Shown: positions 1 through 13,916, numbered from the stretch's first letter. The stretch is DNA of 64,000 nucleotides from Rattus norvegicus (GCF_036323735.1 NC_086027.1:91024662-91088661), one strand, 5' to 3'. The notes: generated by a model from the letters alone, not told the origin. Translations and numbers: made by a program.

Positions 1-1560
1 CACCCTCTAGCATGCCTCCCTGAAACTACTAGTACCAGCTGTCTGCAGCCGCTCAAAATGGGACTAGTCACAAGAATTAGCACTTAGAGACAAACACACA
101 CTCAACAGAGTCACAGAAAGTTAATCCAAGCAATGTAATTTTCCAGGAAATAGGAAATATTAGGATTTAAAAGGGAGAGAGAGAAAAAAAGAGAGAGCAA
201 TAAAAGTCAAAGCAAACCTACTACACCTAATTAGTGCTACATGTTTCTACTGTGGGCTTAAAATATTATTTTAAAAAAAAGTGCTTTGAAATGTAGGTGT
301 TGAAGCCACCTATTATCCAGCACACAGGAAGATTAAAGGATTAAAAAGAACTAACACTGTACTTCCTAAAACATAATGAGACTTCTACACAGTGCCAGTC
401 AACTGGTAGCCAGGTGTTATCAGTGAGGCTAAGTTCGGCTCTCATAACCTAAAAAGCACTCCCAATAAAAGGAGGACTGAAATACACTAGCACATGGCAA
501 AAACAGGCCAGGAAGGAAGCAGGTCACAGCAGGTGACATAGACTCCAGAACAACAAGGACCAATTCAAGATATAATAAAAGCTAGGTCAAATTATTTATA
601 GTCAATTATTTACATCTTTTGGAGGATTAAAACAAAGATTTGACCTCAGAAGGAAACACCTGGCTATTCTTTATCATCGAGATCCAGCCCGGAAGAAACC
701 AGACCAGGTATGTCTTGCGAGGTATGTGTCAAGAGTCACACCGGAGTGGTGGGTGGTCCAGTGTCCAAGTAGGCTTGGATCTGAGACCAAATTACTGGCA
801 ATTCTCAACAGGCCTAGCTTGCTAAAGGGCGTTTCAGAGGCTAAAGCACGCTGGTACTAGGAATGAATATGGTGATGTAGGTTAGAAGTGGGTTTAGCTT
901 ACATGTTAAGAGAGCCCAGCTCATGGGCTGTGCCAGCATGAAGAACAGATTGTGCAGAACTATACATCTCTTCAACAGAACACCTGGTGGCACGGTGGGT
1001 GGTCCTGGCACATTGGCCAGCCTTCTCCATCATAATTTGAACAAAACCCAATTTAACAATGGTCTCACAGTCTCTCCAGGGTCTGGTCCAAGTCTGTTAC
1101 TCCACTCCTTCTTTTACTCCTGCTCCTCCAGATATACTGGGAAAAGCCAAAACTGTTCCCACTGCAGCTTTCCACAGCCACTGAGCCTTTTAGGAGAGAT
1201 CTCACCCGAAAGTGTCTATCTCCTTGTCTCAACCATACGTATATATTTTTGCACAAACACTGCTTTCTCTCTCAGAACTGGGCCACCCCGTCCCTTCTCT
1301 TTACAGCATTTGATTTCTTCTCTGGTTCTTTCCAAAACTATGTTTCTTTCAGTTGAAGTACACAATCCATGAAGACACAAACCTATTATTCTGCCCCATT
1401 CACCAACTACAAAAAGATATTCTGGGCATAGAGCAAAGTTGAACAAGTATTTCTTGATATATACTGACTACATTAAAATAAATAGATTTTTAGGATATAA
1501 GTGACGAAATACTAAATAATAAGGTAGTAAAAATCGCTGAGATCGAAACATGCAAACCTG

Positions 1561-1745
1561 GGGCTGGAAAGACGGTTCAGTCAGTAATGTGCTTGCCACC
1601 TGAGTTTGATCCCCCCAGGACCTATGGAATAAGTGAGGCATCCTGGAATGGGCCTGAAAACCCATTGCTAGGAGGGGAAAACCTAAGCAAGACGCCATGG
1701 GTTCACTGGTTAACTAGCTGAATCTGTGAGATCCCGACACTGTCT
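1561..1745 (+). mobile_element. B3-type SINE
   Basis: Begins GGGCTGGAAAGACGGTTCAG, the tRNA-derived head shared by B2/B3, and ends in CTGTCTC followed by a CAAA-rich tail. Diverged copy. Confidence 0.55.
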
Positions 1746-2997
1746 CAAACAAACAAACAAAAACAACAACAAGAAAAACCATAAGGGGGAGAACAACAGA
1801 AGATACATAAGGTCAACCTCTGGCTTCTATAGGCGAGTACATAGGTATATATAATGAGAAACAACTGGTTATAGAGTCCGACAGCTTCGACATGACAGCT
1901 AGCACCAAATCACTCTATAAGTGGTCCCACTTAAAGCACAGCTAATGATGACGGTCCTCTGGGCACAATCAGAAAAGAGCTGTGACAGACACCAACACTG
2001 AGAACGAGTGAGTCCATTACCCTTGCCTTGTCAAGGACAGTCAACGTAATGCTGTACCTGAATTGAGAGCAATCCAAGTTCAATCACGCAGTGACCAAAA
2101 TAGAAAATAAAGCAGAACCAAGAACAATTGTCTTCAGAATCAACTAACTCTATGGAAGATAAACCAAAAGTAACACAGGCCATTTGGGGGCCTGTCCTTG
2201 GAGCCAATCAGCACATGAATGGAAGACCTAGATATGTAGGTGATGTCATCTTAGCTTTCCTAGGACATTCAAAGGAATCTTAGAAATAACTTCCATTTGA
2301 CAAGCAGTTGCTCATGGAATTACCATAACCTGTCATTATGGGAACAAAGTAATTTAGCAAAACTGTCCTGTCTGTGGGCACAGGAAAGAAAATGGACTTC
2401 TCTGCCAGATAATTCTGTATCAAGACTCAGGAAACTTGTATATGAACAACCAATTGTAATCAGAAGGGATCAAAGCTTCAAAGCTTTCTGACTGAACCCA
2501 GACTCTTCACAGAGCACTAATTACATTCATCTTAATGAAGAAGCCCCAAGCATGGGCTGCCCAACTACTGTACGGCCTTTCAAATCCTACAGACTATAAC
2601 ATCACAGTTTCACCATTCTGCATAAGTAGTGGAGGGGCCATGAAAACCATTCATCTCCCAGAAGGGAAACAGAAGAGACCGAGGGGAAAGAGGAACACTA
2701 GTAAAGTCCATGAATCATATGCAGTTTTAAAATGTCATGGTTAAGACTGGCTAAGTCATCGACAGATAATTACCAGTGCTCCCAAATTACTGGTAGGTAA
2801 AGCTAATAATGATCAAGAGCTCTACATATAAAAGAGAAACATCCTCCAACATGTTACCTTTTAATTCTTTATTCTTATAAACTATCATTTTTTTTCAACC
2901 ATGTATTCGAATGGCTTCTTATCTGCTAAAAGCGTCCAAAGGGAACTTGAAAAACATCAATTTAAAACTAAATTTAAAATGATAATAATAATTAAAA

Positions 2998-3170
2998 GGG
3001 CTGACAAGATGGCGCAGCAGGTAAAAGGGACTTGTCACCAACTCTGATGACCTGTGCTTGACCTCCACAAACCACAGGGTAGAAGGAGAAAACTAACTCC
3101 TACATGTTGTTCTCCAGCTTCCGCACATGTGGCACGGTGCACACGAGTGCAAGTGTGTAGATTGATGTCG
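2998..3170 (+). mobile_element. B3/B2-type SINE
   Basis: GGCTGACAAGATGGCGCAGCAGG head, then GATGACCTG and ACATGTTGTTCTCC, matching the B3 pattern. Confidence 0.6.
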
Positions 3171-3538
3171 AGGCGATACATGATTGGACAGTAGAGAGTG
3201 GGGCAGGGACAAAGCTTTTGTCAGGTGGTAGAGAGGAGGAAGGCAAGGGATCAAGACGGAGTCTACGGAGGAGGATGCTTCAGATTTAGGTGAACTAGAT
3301 CGATTTTATCTTGTCTAGGTGGGCAGTTTATATCTTTCTCAATTGGCAGTGAATTTATTGTGTGGATGAATTGTGGATTGAGAATTTAACGTGTAAATCT
3401 AATTGCTAAATTACAAGCTTCTGGAACTTTGATTTTACTGGGCTAAAGAGGACAGTGTGTGAAAGAAATGGCTGAATCGTGTGGGTCTGGTTCTGTTGCC
3501 AACACAGAATGAGAATGCTCAGGGCTTGAAGAGCGAGA

Positions 3539-3540
<2 letters not shown>

Positions 3541-3592
<52 letters not shown>
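3541..3592 (+). repeat. (GT)26 microsatellite
   Basis: 52 bp of uninterrupted GT. Confidence 0.98.
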
Positions 3593-3593
<1 letters not shown>

Positions 3594-4017
3594 AGGCGTG
3601 GTAACTACCACCTAGGGTACCTCATGGAGAGGGCGGCTAAAAGGAAGACAGCTGGAAGTGGGCAGCTTGTGGACCTCATGGCAGAGTAGCAGCTGGAGCG
3701 AACGGATCCAGCTCATGGGAACTGATAGAAAATGTTCCCTCCTTCTTAATTTTTTCCACAACAGATGTACACAGGCATGTACACACAAACACACACACAT
3801 GCACAGACTAATGAATAAACAGAAATAATAACCATCTTAATAATAATAAATTTAGCTTCTCTGACAAATTTGTAAGATTGTGCATTTCGGCTCTAAATTC
3901 TTCTGTCTTTGCTTTTGACTGAGTTGTCCTGACTAAAAAAACTTCATCACTTTATTAGCTGATGAACATTAGAACAGAAACTCCAAGAGGGCAGACAACA
4001 AGTTCTTTTGGTTTATT

Positions 4018-4125
4018 TTCAAGACAAGGTCTTACAGTTTAGCCCAGGTCAGCCTTGAACTCAATAGTCTCCTTCCTTCAGAGTGCTGGTATTAATGCAT
4101 GAACAACACTCTTTTTTTTCCGAAC
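4018..4125 (-). mobile_element. B1 SINE fragment (inverted)
   Basis: CAAGACAAGGTCTTAC..., AGCCCAGGTCAGCCTTGAAC and GTGCTGGTATTAATGC match an inverted B1. Confidence 0.65.
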
Positions 4126-4298
4126 AATGTGCCCAGCACCCAAAATGGTGTCTGGCATTATAAGCATTTGAGAACAAACGCACGAACAAGCAATTCTATA
4201 GAACATAGTCATTGGCCATTGTGAATATGTAGCATGAGTTATAAAAGAGACAAAATATCATATACAAGTACATAGAGCACCCTTAGATGCCCAAGTGT

Positions 4299-4312
4299 GG
4301 GGGGGGGGGGGG
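4299..4312 (+). repeat. G14 homopolymer
   Basis: Fourteen consecutive G. Confidence 0.95.
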
Positions 4313-4374
4313 AATATGAAGCTAGCACCTGAGCAAGCATGCAGGTCTCTAATTCTACCAGGAGAGGACTGTAC

Positions 4375-4480
4375 CATCTCAAGCAAGTTTCTTAACGTCT
4401 CTGACCCCGAGTCCAGTTGTTAATAGGAATATTTCTATTACCGCTAAAGCACTTGTAGCTCTAACGCTTTTCAAAATGAA
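4375..4480 (+). mobile_element. MIR SINE fragment
   Basis: CAAGCAAGTTTCTTAACGTC followed by TCTGACCCCGAGTCC resembles the MIR segment of the form CTTAACCTCTCTG..CTCAGTTTCC. Old and diverged. Confidence 0.5.
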
Positions 4481-5232
4481 TTTAAGAGACACGATCAACT
4501 TATTTTTATAACCCATTTTGCAAGGACAGAAAGATGAGTTCTAAACCATGGCCCTTAGAAAATCATACATCACTCACCAACTTACAATTAATCCACATTG
4601 ACCAGTGTGCCTCCTTGGTACCCATTCCTTTTCTGTCTTCTTTTTGCTTTTCCTGACCCAGTGATGTCATTGGAAGTAACGTTGAAACTCAAATAAGCAG
4701 AAGGGGCTAGTTGCTAACTGGCTGATACCAAGCGCCTGAGCACAGAGAAGGGAGCCGAGCTCTGAAGCACTCAACATTCCTGCCGTACACTCTCAGTATC
4801 TTTCCAGATAGCTCTCAAGTTGACAAACACAGGCTGGACCACGCAACTGCACATGAATAGATACCCTTCTTACAGAAACAGGCCACACCTTCAAATCACA
4901 AACAACAGAGCCAACACTCTCTGGCATCCTTGAACAGTGAGGGTGGAATTGTTCCCCAAAGGTCCTGTTGTTGGAACATGTAAGCTTAGAAACATGGAAG
5001 AGCTGATCTAGCTTGATTAGTGAGTAACTATGGCATTTCCCTCATACGTCTCTTCAAGATGGCCTTCCTATCTGCCCAGCTTGTAACAGGAGATCTTTCC
5101 ATTGAGAGGTATAAGTCAGTATAGACATGTATCAAAAAGTATTTTGTAGAAGAAAGAATGTTCAACATTATGCAGTGCTATCTTTATCTTCCACATTTAG
5201 TATGTAATTAAACCCACAGGAACTAGAGGATG

Positions 5233-5265
5233 TATACATACATACTACATACATACATACATACC
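5233..5265 (+). repeat. (TACA)n microsatellite
   Basis: Tetranucleotide ATAC/TACA run with one interruption. Confidence 0.9.
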
Positions 5266-5634
5266 TTTTTAAGTTTAATAAACATGTTCCAGTGTTTAAC
5301 GCTAACACATAGTTATAGCTTATAGGATAATTGAGCTGATGTGTAGACCGTGCTTTCAACTACGCCAACCTAATGAATGCAACCCGGTTTCCTAGAATGT
5401 AGGAGCCCAACATGCTCATGAATAAATATCTGAGTCAACACTGGTGTATCTCTTCACATACTCCACCAGCCAAGGAATCAGGGACCTGGATGAATTTGAA
5501 AAATATCTCTAATAAGGAAATAACCCAAACCAAACACTCTTGAGATCTGAAGGTGAAAGGGAGTTGGGGGGATGCATGCAGACCACTATGAGCCTCAACC
5601 TCCAAGAATTTATGAACATGTTTTCACTCACTCT

Positions 5635-5735
5635 CCCCTTTGGTCCTCAAGACAACACTGGAAGATGGATTGGGGAAATATGATTTCCTTCAATTTTATG
5701 AACCAGAAAATTAGGTCAAAGAATGACAGGTTCCC
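5635..5735 (-). mobile_element. Possible MIR fragment (inverted)
   Basis: CCTCAAGACAACACTGGAAG through CCAGAAAATTAGGTCAAAG loosely follows the inverted MIR 3' half. Weak. Confidence 0.3.
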
Positions 5736-6025
5736 CCCAGGGGGCAGGAACGGGAAGAAATCCACACCACTTCTTGTTCTGACCAACACTAGTTTAATTC
5801 TATCACTGGGTCCATTAAGCTATAGCCATCACCTGATATTGCATTACAGATATATGTGCAATCGGTCAGTCAGTACTCTCTGGTCACAACACACAGTTGG
5901 GAAATAAGGGAGCATTAATCAGATTTTCACCTAGCTGAACAAGAACAATGAATGATAGGAAATAGGGATGGGGAGGGGGCAACTTAGAAAATATGCAGGC
6001 AAATTCTCTCTTCCCTCTCAAACAC

Positions 6026-6055
6026 TTTTTTTCTTTTTTTTTTTTTTTTTTTTTT
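6026..6055 (+). repeat. T-rich tract
   Basis: 30 bp of T with one C. Confidence 0.9.
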
Positions 6056-6695
6056 AAATTTCTAATCCCCTTACAGAAGACTATTACGAGAACCCTTGGA
6101 TCAGGAAAGCTGCACTAAGTATCCTTATCAACCAAACAGGAAGCAATAGGTTACCACTGCATCCTGTTTTATGTGTTCTTATCTGTAGTTTTTTTTTTTT
6201 TCAACTACAGAACCTCACAGGACATTCCCCCAACTAGATCTTCTGATCTTCAGCTGTCCACTGGAGTTGTTTCATAAATAGCCCAGCATATGTACTCATG
6301 AGCATTGGGCACACTTTCCACTCACCCAGTCACGGAGTTCCCTGTAGACTTTGGTGACTATGGAATGTGCACACCCAAGCAGTGACGTCGGTGCTGTAGA
6401 GGATACCACAAATGCTTGCAGCTAATGACCTATGGGCCCAAGTGGACTATTTCTGGAACCTTTGAAGTCCAAGCCATTAGGAGATATATATTCCTATTTT
6501 TGGCATATAACTCACAAAGGACCATAAGATGGTCGGTCAAAGAAAAACAACTTTGACCGAGTGATTTGTTTTAGTGAAAGGGCTATGTAAGAGAAAGCTT
6601 CTGGGCTTGCTATTGAAATTAAATTGTCCAGTCAACAAGTACAGAGCACAAAACTGAAGAATTGTATGTGTGATCCAAGGTTAAATCATATGAAA

Positions 6696-6795
<100 letters not shown>

Positions 6796-8147
6796 TGTAA
6801 GAGATGCCAATAGTCTTCATGACCTACTATGTCAGGAATTTTATTGGTATAATTGTAGAACAATCTGAGACCACTTCAGAGAGAAATGGTTTTCAGAGAG
6901 CCTCTGTGTTTTCAAAGGGGAAAGAGGGAGTATGTGGAATTGCACTAGCGTACACACAAATGGCTTGGGATTTTCAGCACATTTTTTTCGGTGTATACTT
7001 GTTGACTCCATTTCTTCCCCTTCTCCATCCCCTCCAATTACATCTTACCCAAAAGGTGTAGGGTTTTATCTTGGATCCCTGAGAACCACAGTGGCCCTAA
7101 GACAACACATAATCTATAAAGCTCTGCTATTGGTGAACAGATAACACTGACACGGAACATACTAAAGTCAGGAGAAATAGGGAAATGGGGATCAGTCTCC
7201 AGCTGCAGCCTAGGATGGGCAAAAGCACAGCACTAGACAATTCCTGACATGAAAAATATGGTATAGGACTCAGACACAGGCACAGGGTTCACCAAAGGTT
7301 TGAAAAATCAAAGTCCTGACTGACAAATAGAGATGACTAAAATTAAAGGGAAACTGAGGCCTCACAAGAGTTTTCCAACACATGTAAAAAGAGGCACATC
7401 ATAAAGGGCATGTCAGAAAAGAGACATGTCAGAAACAGATTGGCCACACAACCCGTGGTACAGGCACAGGGGGTATTATTAATCATCAGTAAATGAAAAG
7501 GTTCATCCAAGCCCTGTAAAGGAGCAGATGAATCTCTGATGCACGTTGCTAAGTAAAGGAGTCAGTCTGATAAAGTGAGGCACCAAAACAACTCTCATAG
7601 CATAGAAATAATACACAGTGAACACAATCTAATAGTGAACACAAGATGCTAAGCACTCTGCAAAACCCATAGTACTTTATGGCATAAACAGAGAACCCAA
7701 ATGTATGCAGATTTAAATGTATCATTTTCGAGGTTAATGATCTTAGAATAGAATTCAGAAGATGGCAAGAGACTCTAGATGTGTTGCAAATGGGTGAAAT
7801 GACCACACTGAAGGGAGGGGGCAGGGTGAGGGCTGACCTGAGTAACTTGGAATTGAGGGGGAAAGAGAGTTTATGAGGAAAAAAAAACGTAAATGACAGT
7901 GCACACAATACAGATTTCTAGTTGTTAAAGTCCCTTCTCAGAGGAATATGGGTAAACAACAGTTGCAATGTGGACTAACAAAAAAATGTAAGTTTCCTCG
8001 AGATTGAAACATTCTATCACACAGGGAAGCTCTTTAAACACCAAAGTAAACAACTCAAAATAGCTTTAGGAAGTGCCTGAAACCGATCAGATTCACTAGG
8101 CCCCTCTCTGCCAGATTAAACAGTAAAAGTTGCAGGTCCCCTGCAGA

Positions 8148-8540
8148 TGTCAGAAAGTTGAGCTACAAAGAAGACTCTTGAATACAGACCAGCTCCCTGG
8201 AAGAAGCAGAAACTAGCAGGGCTGCCTGGAAGAGGTTTAGATCAGAATCACTGGGAAAGGACACTCTCCAACCTATTGAGCCGCCTGGAATGTGCTCCGA
8301 GTTTCCAGCTGTTGTGAGCTGTTACCTATGTTAGGGTGGGCTTTGTTGATACAGCTGTCTTTGAGTCATTTCTGTTCCTGTAAGTACCCACTCACCCATA
8401 CTTCTGTAAATAAGCCCAATAAAACTCATTTTTTTCAACAAGTTGGACTCTGGTGATATCTGTACTTTTGCTGGTCAGTCATAGGATCCCTCCCTATCTG
8501 TGGTGTGTGTTGCATCTCCCCCACGAAATGTTTTGTCACA
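8148..8540 (+). mobile_element. Solo LTR-like remnant of an endogenous retrovirus (class II/ERVK type suspected)
   Basis: The block starts TGT and ends ACA, as LTRs do. It carries an AATAAA signal (near 8419) followed by a GT/T-rich stretch, and resembles rodent RMER-type LTRs in overall layout. No internal retroviral coding sequence adjoins it and no clear target duplication was found. The family name is uncertain. Confidence 0.55.
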
Positions 8541-10229
8541 CAACATAGGAGTTTCAACTTTCTGATTGAAATAACAACTTAAAGACCTCAATTAAATAAA
8601 AAAAATTAACGTCAAGCATATCACGAATTACCAATAACAAAATCAGAATGAGTCATCTCAGAAGGAATGTCCCAGCCTAGCACGCTATTATTCCTGCAGA
8701 AAATAATCTCAAAACTTCATGATATCCTCCAATCAGATACAGATTTACAAAAGATATGCCTGAAGATCTTTACATGTAAAATACATAGTGATATCAAAAT
8801 AAAGTCTTCTTACATAGATCCGTTTCAAAACATTCTTTCCTCCGATTTCCATAAGGAATATACTGGAGAAAAAGCAAAATGTATTAAATAATTTTCTTAT
8901 GTGATTTTTTCAACAGAATTTTAGAAAAGGATTAATATATATAGGCACTAGCACTTTTGAATATGATCCTTAAAAGAAAATCTAATACCTCTTGAAAATT
9001 CCTAACATCCGACCCTGGAACACAAGCCAGGGTTCATGACCTCCATGAACATATGGTTTAATACACACTGGTGGCCCCAGCTGCCACCTGTTCCAGATTC
9101 TTCACTTTGGACAACCTCTCTCAAGCAGAAACACAGATTTCAAATATCACTTGCTTTAATTCTATATCCTTATTCAATATCTCTATGACATTAGAGAACC
9201 ATGACTTGTTTTCATCTGGACATCTTGAGACAGCCTTAATCATAGCCAATAAAGCTAGAAGCACAGAAGGGTGCCAACCCACTTTTATACAGGCAAAAGA
9301 AGTCATGAATTTTATAAGGAAACTGCAAACTGGTTACTCTGATCAATCCCTCCAGTCCATGGAAAGGACTAGAAGTCCTTGTGCCTTCTCTTAGTGCATC
9401 TCAGTTATCCTCTAGAGGACCTGACCCTTTACACCCCTTTTATCTGAACTGTTCTCAAGCCCAGAAGCTGTAGGAGGGCTTGGCATATGCATGCCAGGCA
9501 GAACTACTTTTAGAATTGAAGTAGTAACAATTCAGCAACTCCTCATTGTCATCATCAACCAGAATACTCTTTCCTGGCCTAGAGATATTTGAGAAGTTCC
9601 CCACCAGTCACTATGCGGCCTTCTGAAAGCTAAGTTCCTCTCATTTCCTGTGCAGTAAATACAAAAGCTCGATGTGCAGCAAGTAGAGATATTTAAGACA
9701 ATGTCCAGACTCATCTGCAGTCAGGCGTCAGTAGTGTCACTAGCAAATCTCTGTGCCCAACAGGTAGGCTCCAGTTTACAAATGATAACCTAACTGGGTG
9801 TTTCCCATACTGTTCTCTCAAACAGACAGTGCAACCTTCATTCCTTTCATACCTAGATACAACAAACAGGATCTACCAAATGCCAAGCTTGTTCCTCCAA
9901 GCATTCGAAACTCACCAACAATGTGGCTTCAGAGAGAAACCACCTCCCTTAATAACTGATACATACCTGTTGGGGAAATATTTCCAAGCATTAGTAATTA
10001 GCATAAATATCAAGGGGAAACAGAACCAAGTCTCTGCTTAAAATAAGGCAATATAGTTGTGTGATAGGACTTCCATAGTTGGGGACTTTATACAAAAAGA
10101 GAAAATCTTTTTTCTGCTGTTACAGGTACATTTGCTTGGGTCTTAGCTTTAGTTTTCATATCCGAAATGCCAAATGAATCTGATCGGTTTCAGGGACTTC
10201 CTAAAGCTATTTTGAATTCTTTACTTTGG

Positions 10230-10380
10230 TGTTTACTGGCCATTTTTGAGTTAGGGACTCACCCTGGCTGGTCTAGAACTCACGATGTTGATCAAGCTGG
10301 TCTGGAACTCATAGAGATCCACCTACTTCTAACTCTCAAACGCTGGGATTTGGGCTTGGACCACCAGACTCAGCCCTCAA
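10230..10380 (-). mobile_element. B1 SINE (inverted)
   Basis: CTGGCTGGTCTAGAACTCAC.., AGCTGGTCTGGAACTCATAG and GATCCACCTACTTCTAACTC match an inverted B1. Confidence 0.75.
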
Positions 10381-10811
10381 ATAATGTTTTATGAAAGAAT
10401 TGCTGTAACAGCTATCAATTGAGCCTAGCACACACTTGCATTCCTTTGGACATGTTACTCACTGAACTTCAAAGGCAAACACAGAATTGAATTCTAGGGA
10501 ACAAAAGTGGAAAGCTTCACATCTTAGCAATTGGGATCCATTTCCTGAACCCAAGGAAAACGCTTTATGCTAACACTGGCCATACTGCCAAGTGGATTCA
10601 TTTAAGTTTCGCAGCTTTGCCCAGCCTTCCCCACATATTTTAGCTGAGGGTCTAATTGGCAATACTATACCCAAAAGGAATGAAGCAAAATGACATACGA
10701 GAAGTAGGCTTATGAGTTACAAACTGAATAATTGAAAAACAGAAGAAACTGATACAACTGTTACTTCTAAAGTAATTTTTTTCATTACGTTTGATATCTT
10801 TCTATGTGCTT

Positions 10812-10952
10812 GTATTCTGAGGTTGGGTCTCACTGTGTACCCCTGGCTGCCCAGGGACTATCTAGATCAAGGTAGCACCCAACTCACAGAGGTCCACCTG
10901 CCACTATCCCCAGAGTGATAGGATTAAAGACGTGTGTGCCACTCCCAGGGCT
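10812..10952 (-). mobile_element. B1 SINE (inverted)
   Basis: GGGTCTCACTGTGTACCCC, AGGTCCACCTGCCACTATCC and GGATTAAAGACGTGTGTGCC are diagnostic of an inverted B1. Confidence 0.8.
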
Positions 10953-11178
10953 TCTGATCTGTCTTAAACCTCAGTGGAAAAAAAAAACCCACTGTGCTAT
11001 GACCTAGATCAGTGAGCTACAATTAACATCAGAAGAGCTATATTAATAGAATACACGCTGATGAACTGCTGTTGGAGCTGAGGAATAAATCTTGTCACAA
11101 CACAGCAGAGTTTCTGTCAATCTTCAAATGAATGGTTTGGGAAACAGAAGAAGTCTCCAGGACTTTAAGATACAGTGT

Positions 11179-11345
11179 AGGGGCTGAGGAGATGGCTCAG
11201 TCTGTAAAATGTTTGCCACACACGCATGGGAACCAGTGTTTGGATCCTCAGCATCCAGAAAAAGTACAGCACGGCAGGCTGTATCTGCAATTCCAGTACT
11301 GAGAAGGCAGAAATGGGAGGGATCCTGGGGCTTACTGGTCAGCTA
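11179..11345 (+). mobile_element. B2/B3-type SINE
   Basis: GGGGCTGAGGAGATGGCTCA head followed by GGATCCTCAGCATCC. The 3' end merges into a CG/CA repeat. Confidence 0.65.
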
Positions 11346-11365
11346 GTCTACACGCGAGTGCGCGA

Positions 11366-11368
11366 GCG

Positions 11369-11409
<41 letters not shown>
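11366..11409 (+). repeat. (GC)n(AC)n alternating purine-pyrimidine tract
   Basis: 44 bp of strict purine-pyrimidine alternation, GCGC passing into CACA; a classic Z-DNA-forming composition. Confidence 0.95.
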
Positions 11410-11410
<1 letters not shown>

Positions 11411-12241
11411 ACATGAGACCATATATACACATACCCCCCAACACGGGAGAAAAGATGCACTGCAATTTCAAATAAAATATTTATAAAAGAAATTATCCAC
11501 ATTTTCACATCTATATCAGACCTTAAGACTATCATAGTTTTGCCTACATGTAATACATATGATACTACTAAATCTAATTTTAATTTTTCAATGTCTTACA
11601 AATGAAGTGTTTTAGGGTCTCTAAAACATCGTCCCACGATTGGTTTCTCTTAGGGATTTTCCTAAACCCTTCCTTCCTCTTCTGTGATCAAAGGCTCCTC
11701 TGGGAACTGTTGATGACAAGTTTTCAACTTAACAAGGGATTTTTATGAGCACCGACTTGGACAATGGAGCCCACTCATACACAGCTCACAACTTTCAGGA
11801 AGAAAAGCCTGGAGGCCTGCAGCCACACAAGGATAAGAGCTGTCCCTTTAACTCAGGACAGGGAGGTCTTTCTGTAAGAGCAGCTGGAGCTGAAGATGCC
11901 TGAACCTCAAACATAAAATATTACTCTGCCCTTCTGGTCATTTAAATGTATTCTTTTCTACCTTACATTTTATAAACCAATTTACTTATGCTGGAAATCC
12001 ATTCAGAACATTTTAGATCAATGATGTTTTCTAAGTACTTCTGTCATTATTTATATATATATATATCCCTCATGGAGAGGGGGAGGGGGACCTGAAGGTC
12101 CCTGCTCTATGAATAACAGTAAATACTATCAGTGGGGTGTAGAGGGAGCCAAATGAAGCACTATTTTTATAACGAAGGCAAAGCAGACTGATTAAAAAGT
12201 CCACCTAAAAGGAACCAGTGAATGAACTCAAATTTGGTGGC

Positions 12242-12242
<1 letters not shown>

Positions 12243-12294
<52 letters not shown>
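12243..12294 (+). repeat. (TG)26 microsatellite
   Basis: Uninterrupted TG run. Confidence 0.98.
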
Positions 12295-12295
<1 letters not shown>

Positions 12296-12640
12296 CTTGC
12301 TTGACAGTGCAAGGACACTTTTCAAGTGCCCATCTAATACACCGGAGTGGGAAGCAGACTTTGAAAACATAAAGACATTCCTCCAGCGAGTTTCACGCTG
12401 CAGGCTAAAAGCACCAGCCATTCATTTTTCCATCTCGAGACACATTCTTCACCCAGTTCAAAGGCAGAGAGACAAGCCTGCACACTTGCTGAAGGTCGTC
12501 CCTTGTAGGGACTTGTGAAGGACCAAAGGCTTAGGCTACAAAATAGTTTTTAAAGACCTACTTTTAGGAATGCTACCTTTTCATTACACTCTCGTTCCCA
12601 CCTCCTAACTTAACTTTCTTCCCAACCCCCAAACACAAAC

Positions 12641-12644
12641 CTCT

Positions 12645-12695
<51 letters not shown>

Positions 12696-12731
12696 TCTCT
12701 CTCTCCTTCTTTCCCTCTCTCTCCCTCTCCC
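12641..12731 (+). repeat. (CT)n pyrimidine tract
   Basis: About 90 bp of C/T with few interruptions. Confidence 0.95.
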
Positions 12732-13639
12732 AGAGAAGGTTTTAAATATATCCCCAGTGATTTCCAAGGTATTCTAATAGCCTCAGCAATTATTTCATTA
12801 TGCATTCTTTTAAAGATAGGCTATTCACACAGATTTCTTAGCTTAAGTGGGATGGGGGGACCTGTTTTGAAAGGGAGTTATTGCTTAGCTGAGATTCAAA
12901 AGGTGTGTTGGGATTGGGAGGGAGTGGGGCTGGTAGGCAAATGGCGGTTCGTGGTGGGCGGTATGGGGCTGGGTGGATGGGAGCCACCAAAACCACAACA
13001 TAAATAGCACCAGTTCGACTAGCTGCGCATAAAACTTTAAGGACCCCTCTCCTCCCACAGCATCCTGTTTTGTTTTGTTCTCTGACCTCGAGAACATTTA
13101 AGGCATTTGTGATTCTGGTAAGAGAAAAATGTAAACAGTGACTGTTGGGAGGGCTGGGCAGTGTTCAGGAAAGTATTTGCCCTGGGTGAGACTCAACAAA
13201 CCCTCCTTACTGCCACAATCCACACTGAGGCTCAGGTGGGAAAACTCTTCCAAAGCATTTAAAAGTCCCCTTTACAGCCCTTGCCTCCCGCCTCTCCCTG
13301 TATAATCTGGTCCCTTACCCTGCCAGTTCTCATCTGGTCCAGCTTCCTGAGTCTGCAGGTCAGCCACTAGAAATGGGAGGGGAGGAGGGAGAGGAGAAAA
13401 GGGAAGGGGAGAGGGAAGGAAGAGGGGAAGATGGTCTCTGCCTTTAGGTTCCCTTCCAAGGACACCTTGGCTCTTAGGTCCTGTGCCAGCCACCCGAGGG
13501 CTGTCTGCAAGTTTGTAACACAAGTTGTCATCTACAAAGTGCATGTGCTATAATTGTACAAACAAGCCCCCCACACACACACACACTGAAAAACAAAAAC
13601 CTCATAAGTTTTAAATAATTTTCTAATTTTGGGTTGGGC

Positions 13640-13775
13640 TGTATTGAGAGCTACCCTGTTCTTCTGAGGCAGGATGGGAGGGTGAATGAGGCAGGAAGTT
13701 CATAGACGGGCTAGCCTGCATACACTGCAAAGGACAACAAGGAGACCCTGTCTGACTCTATCTCAAACAAGGGAG
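13640..13775 (+). mobile_element. B1-related SINE fragment
   Basis: TTCTGAGGCAGG.., GGGCTAGCCTGCATACACTG and GAGACCCTGTCTGACTC resemble a degraded B1 3' half. Confidence 0.45.
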
Positions 13776-13874
13776 GTATAAGCTAACACTCGAGGCTGTC
13801 CTCTGACCTCTATATGCTACCGCAAACACATACAAACATACAAACATATGCATCCATGCACACACTGTATGCAT

Positions 13875-13916
13875 ATACATACATACATACATACATACAT
13901 ACATACATACATACAT
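13875..13916 (+). repeat. (ATAC)n microsatellite
   Basis: Uninterrupted tetranucleotide run of about ten units. Confidence 0.95.
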
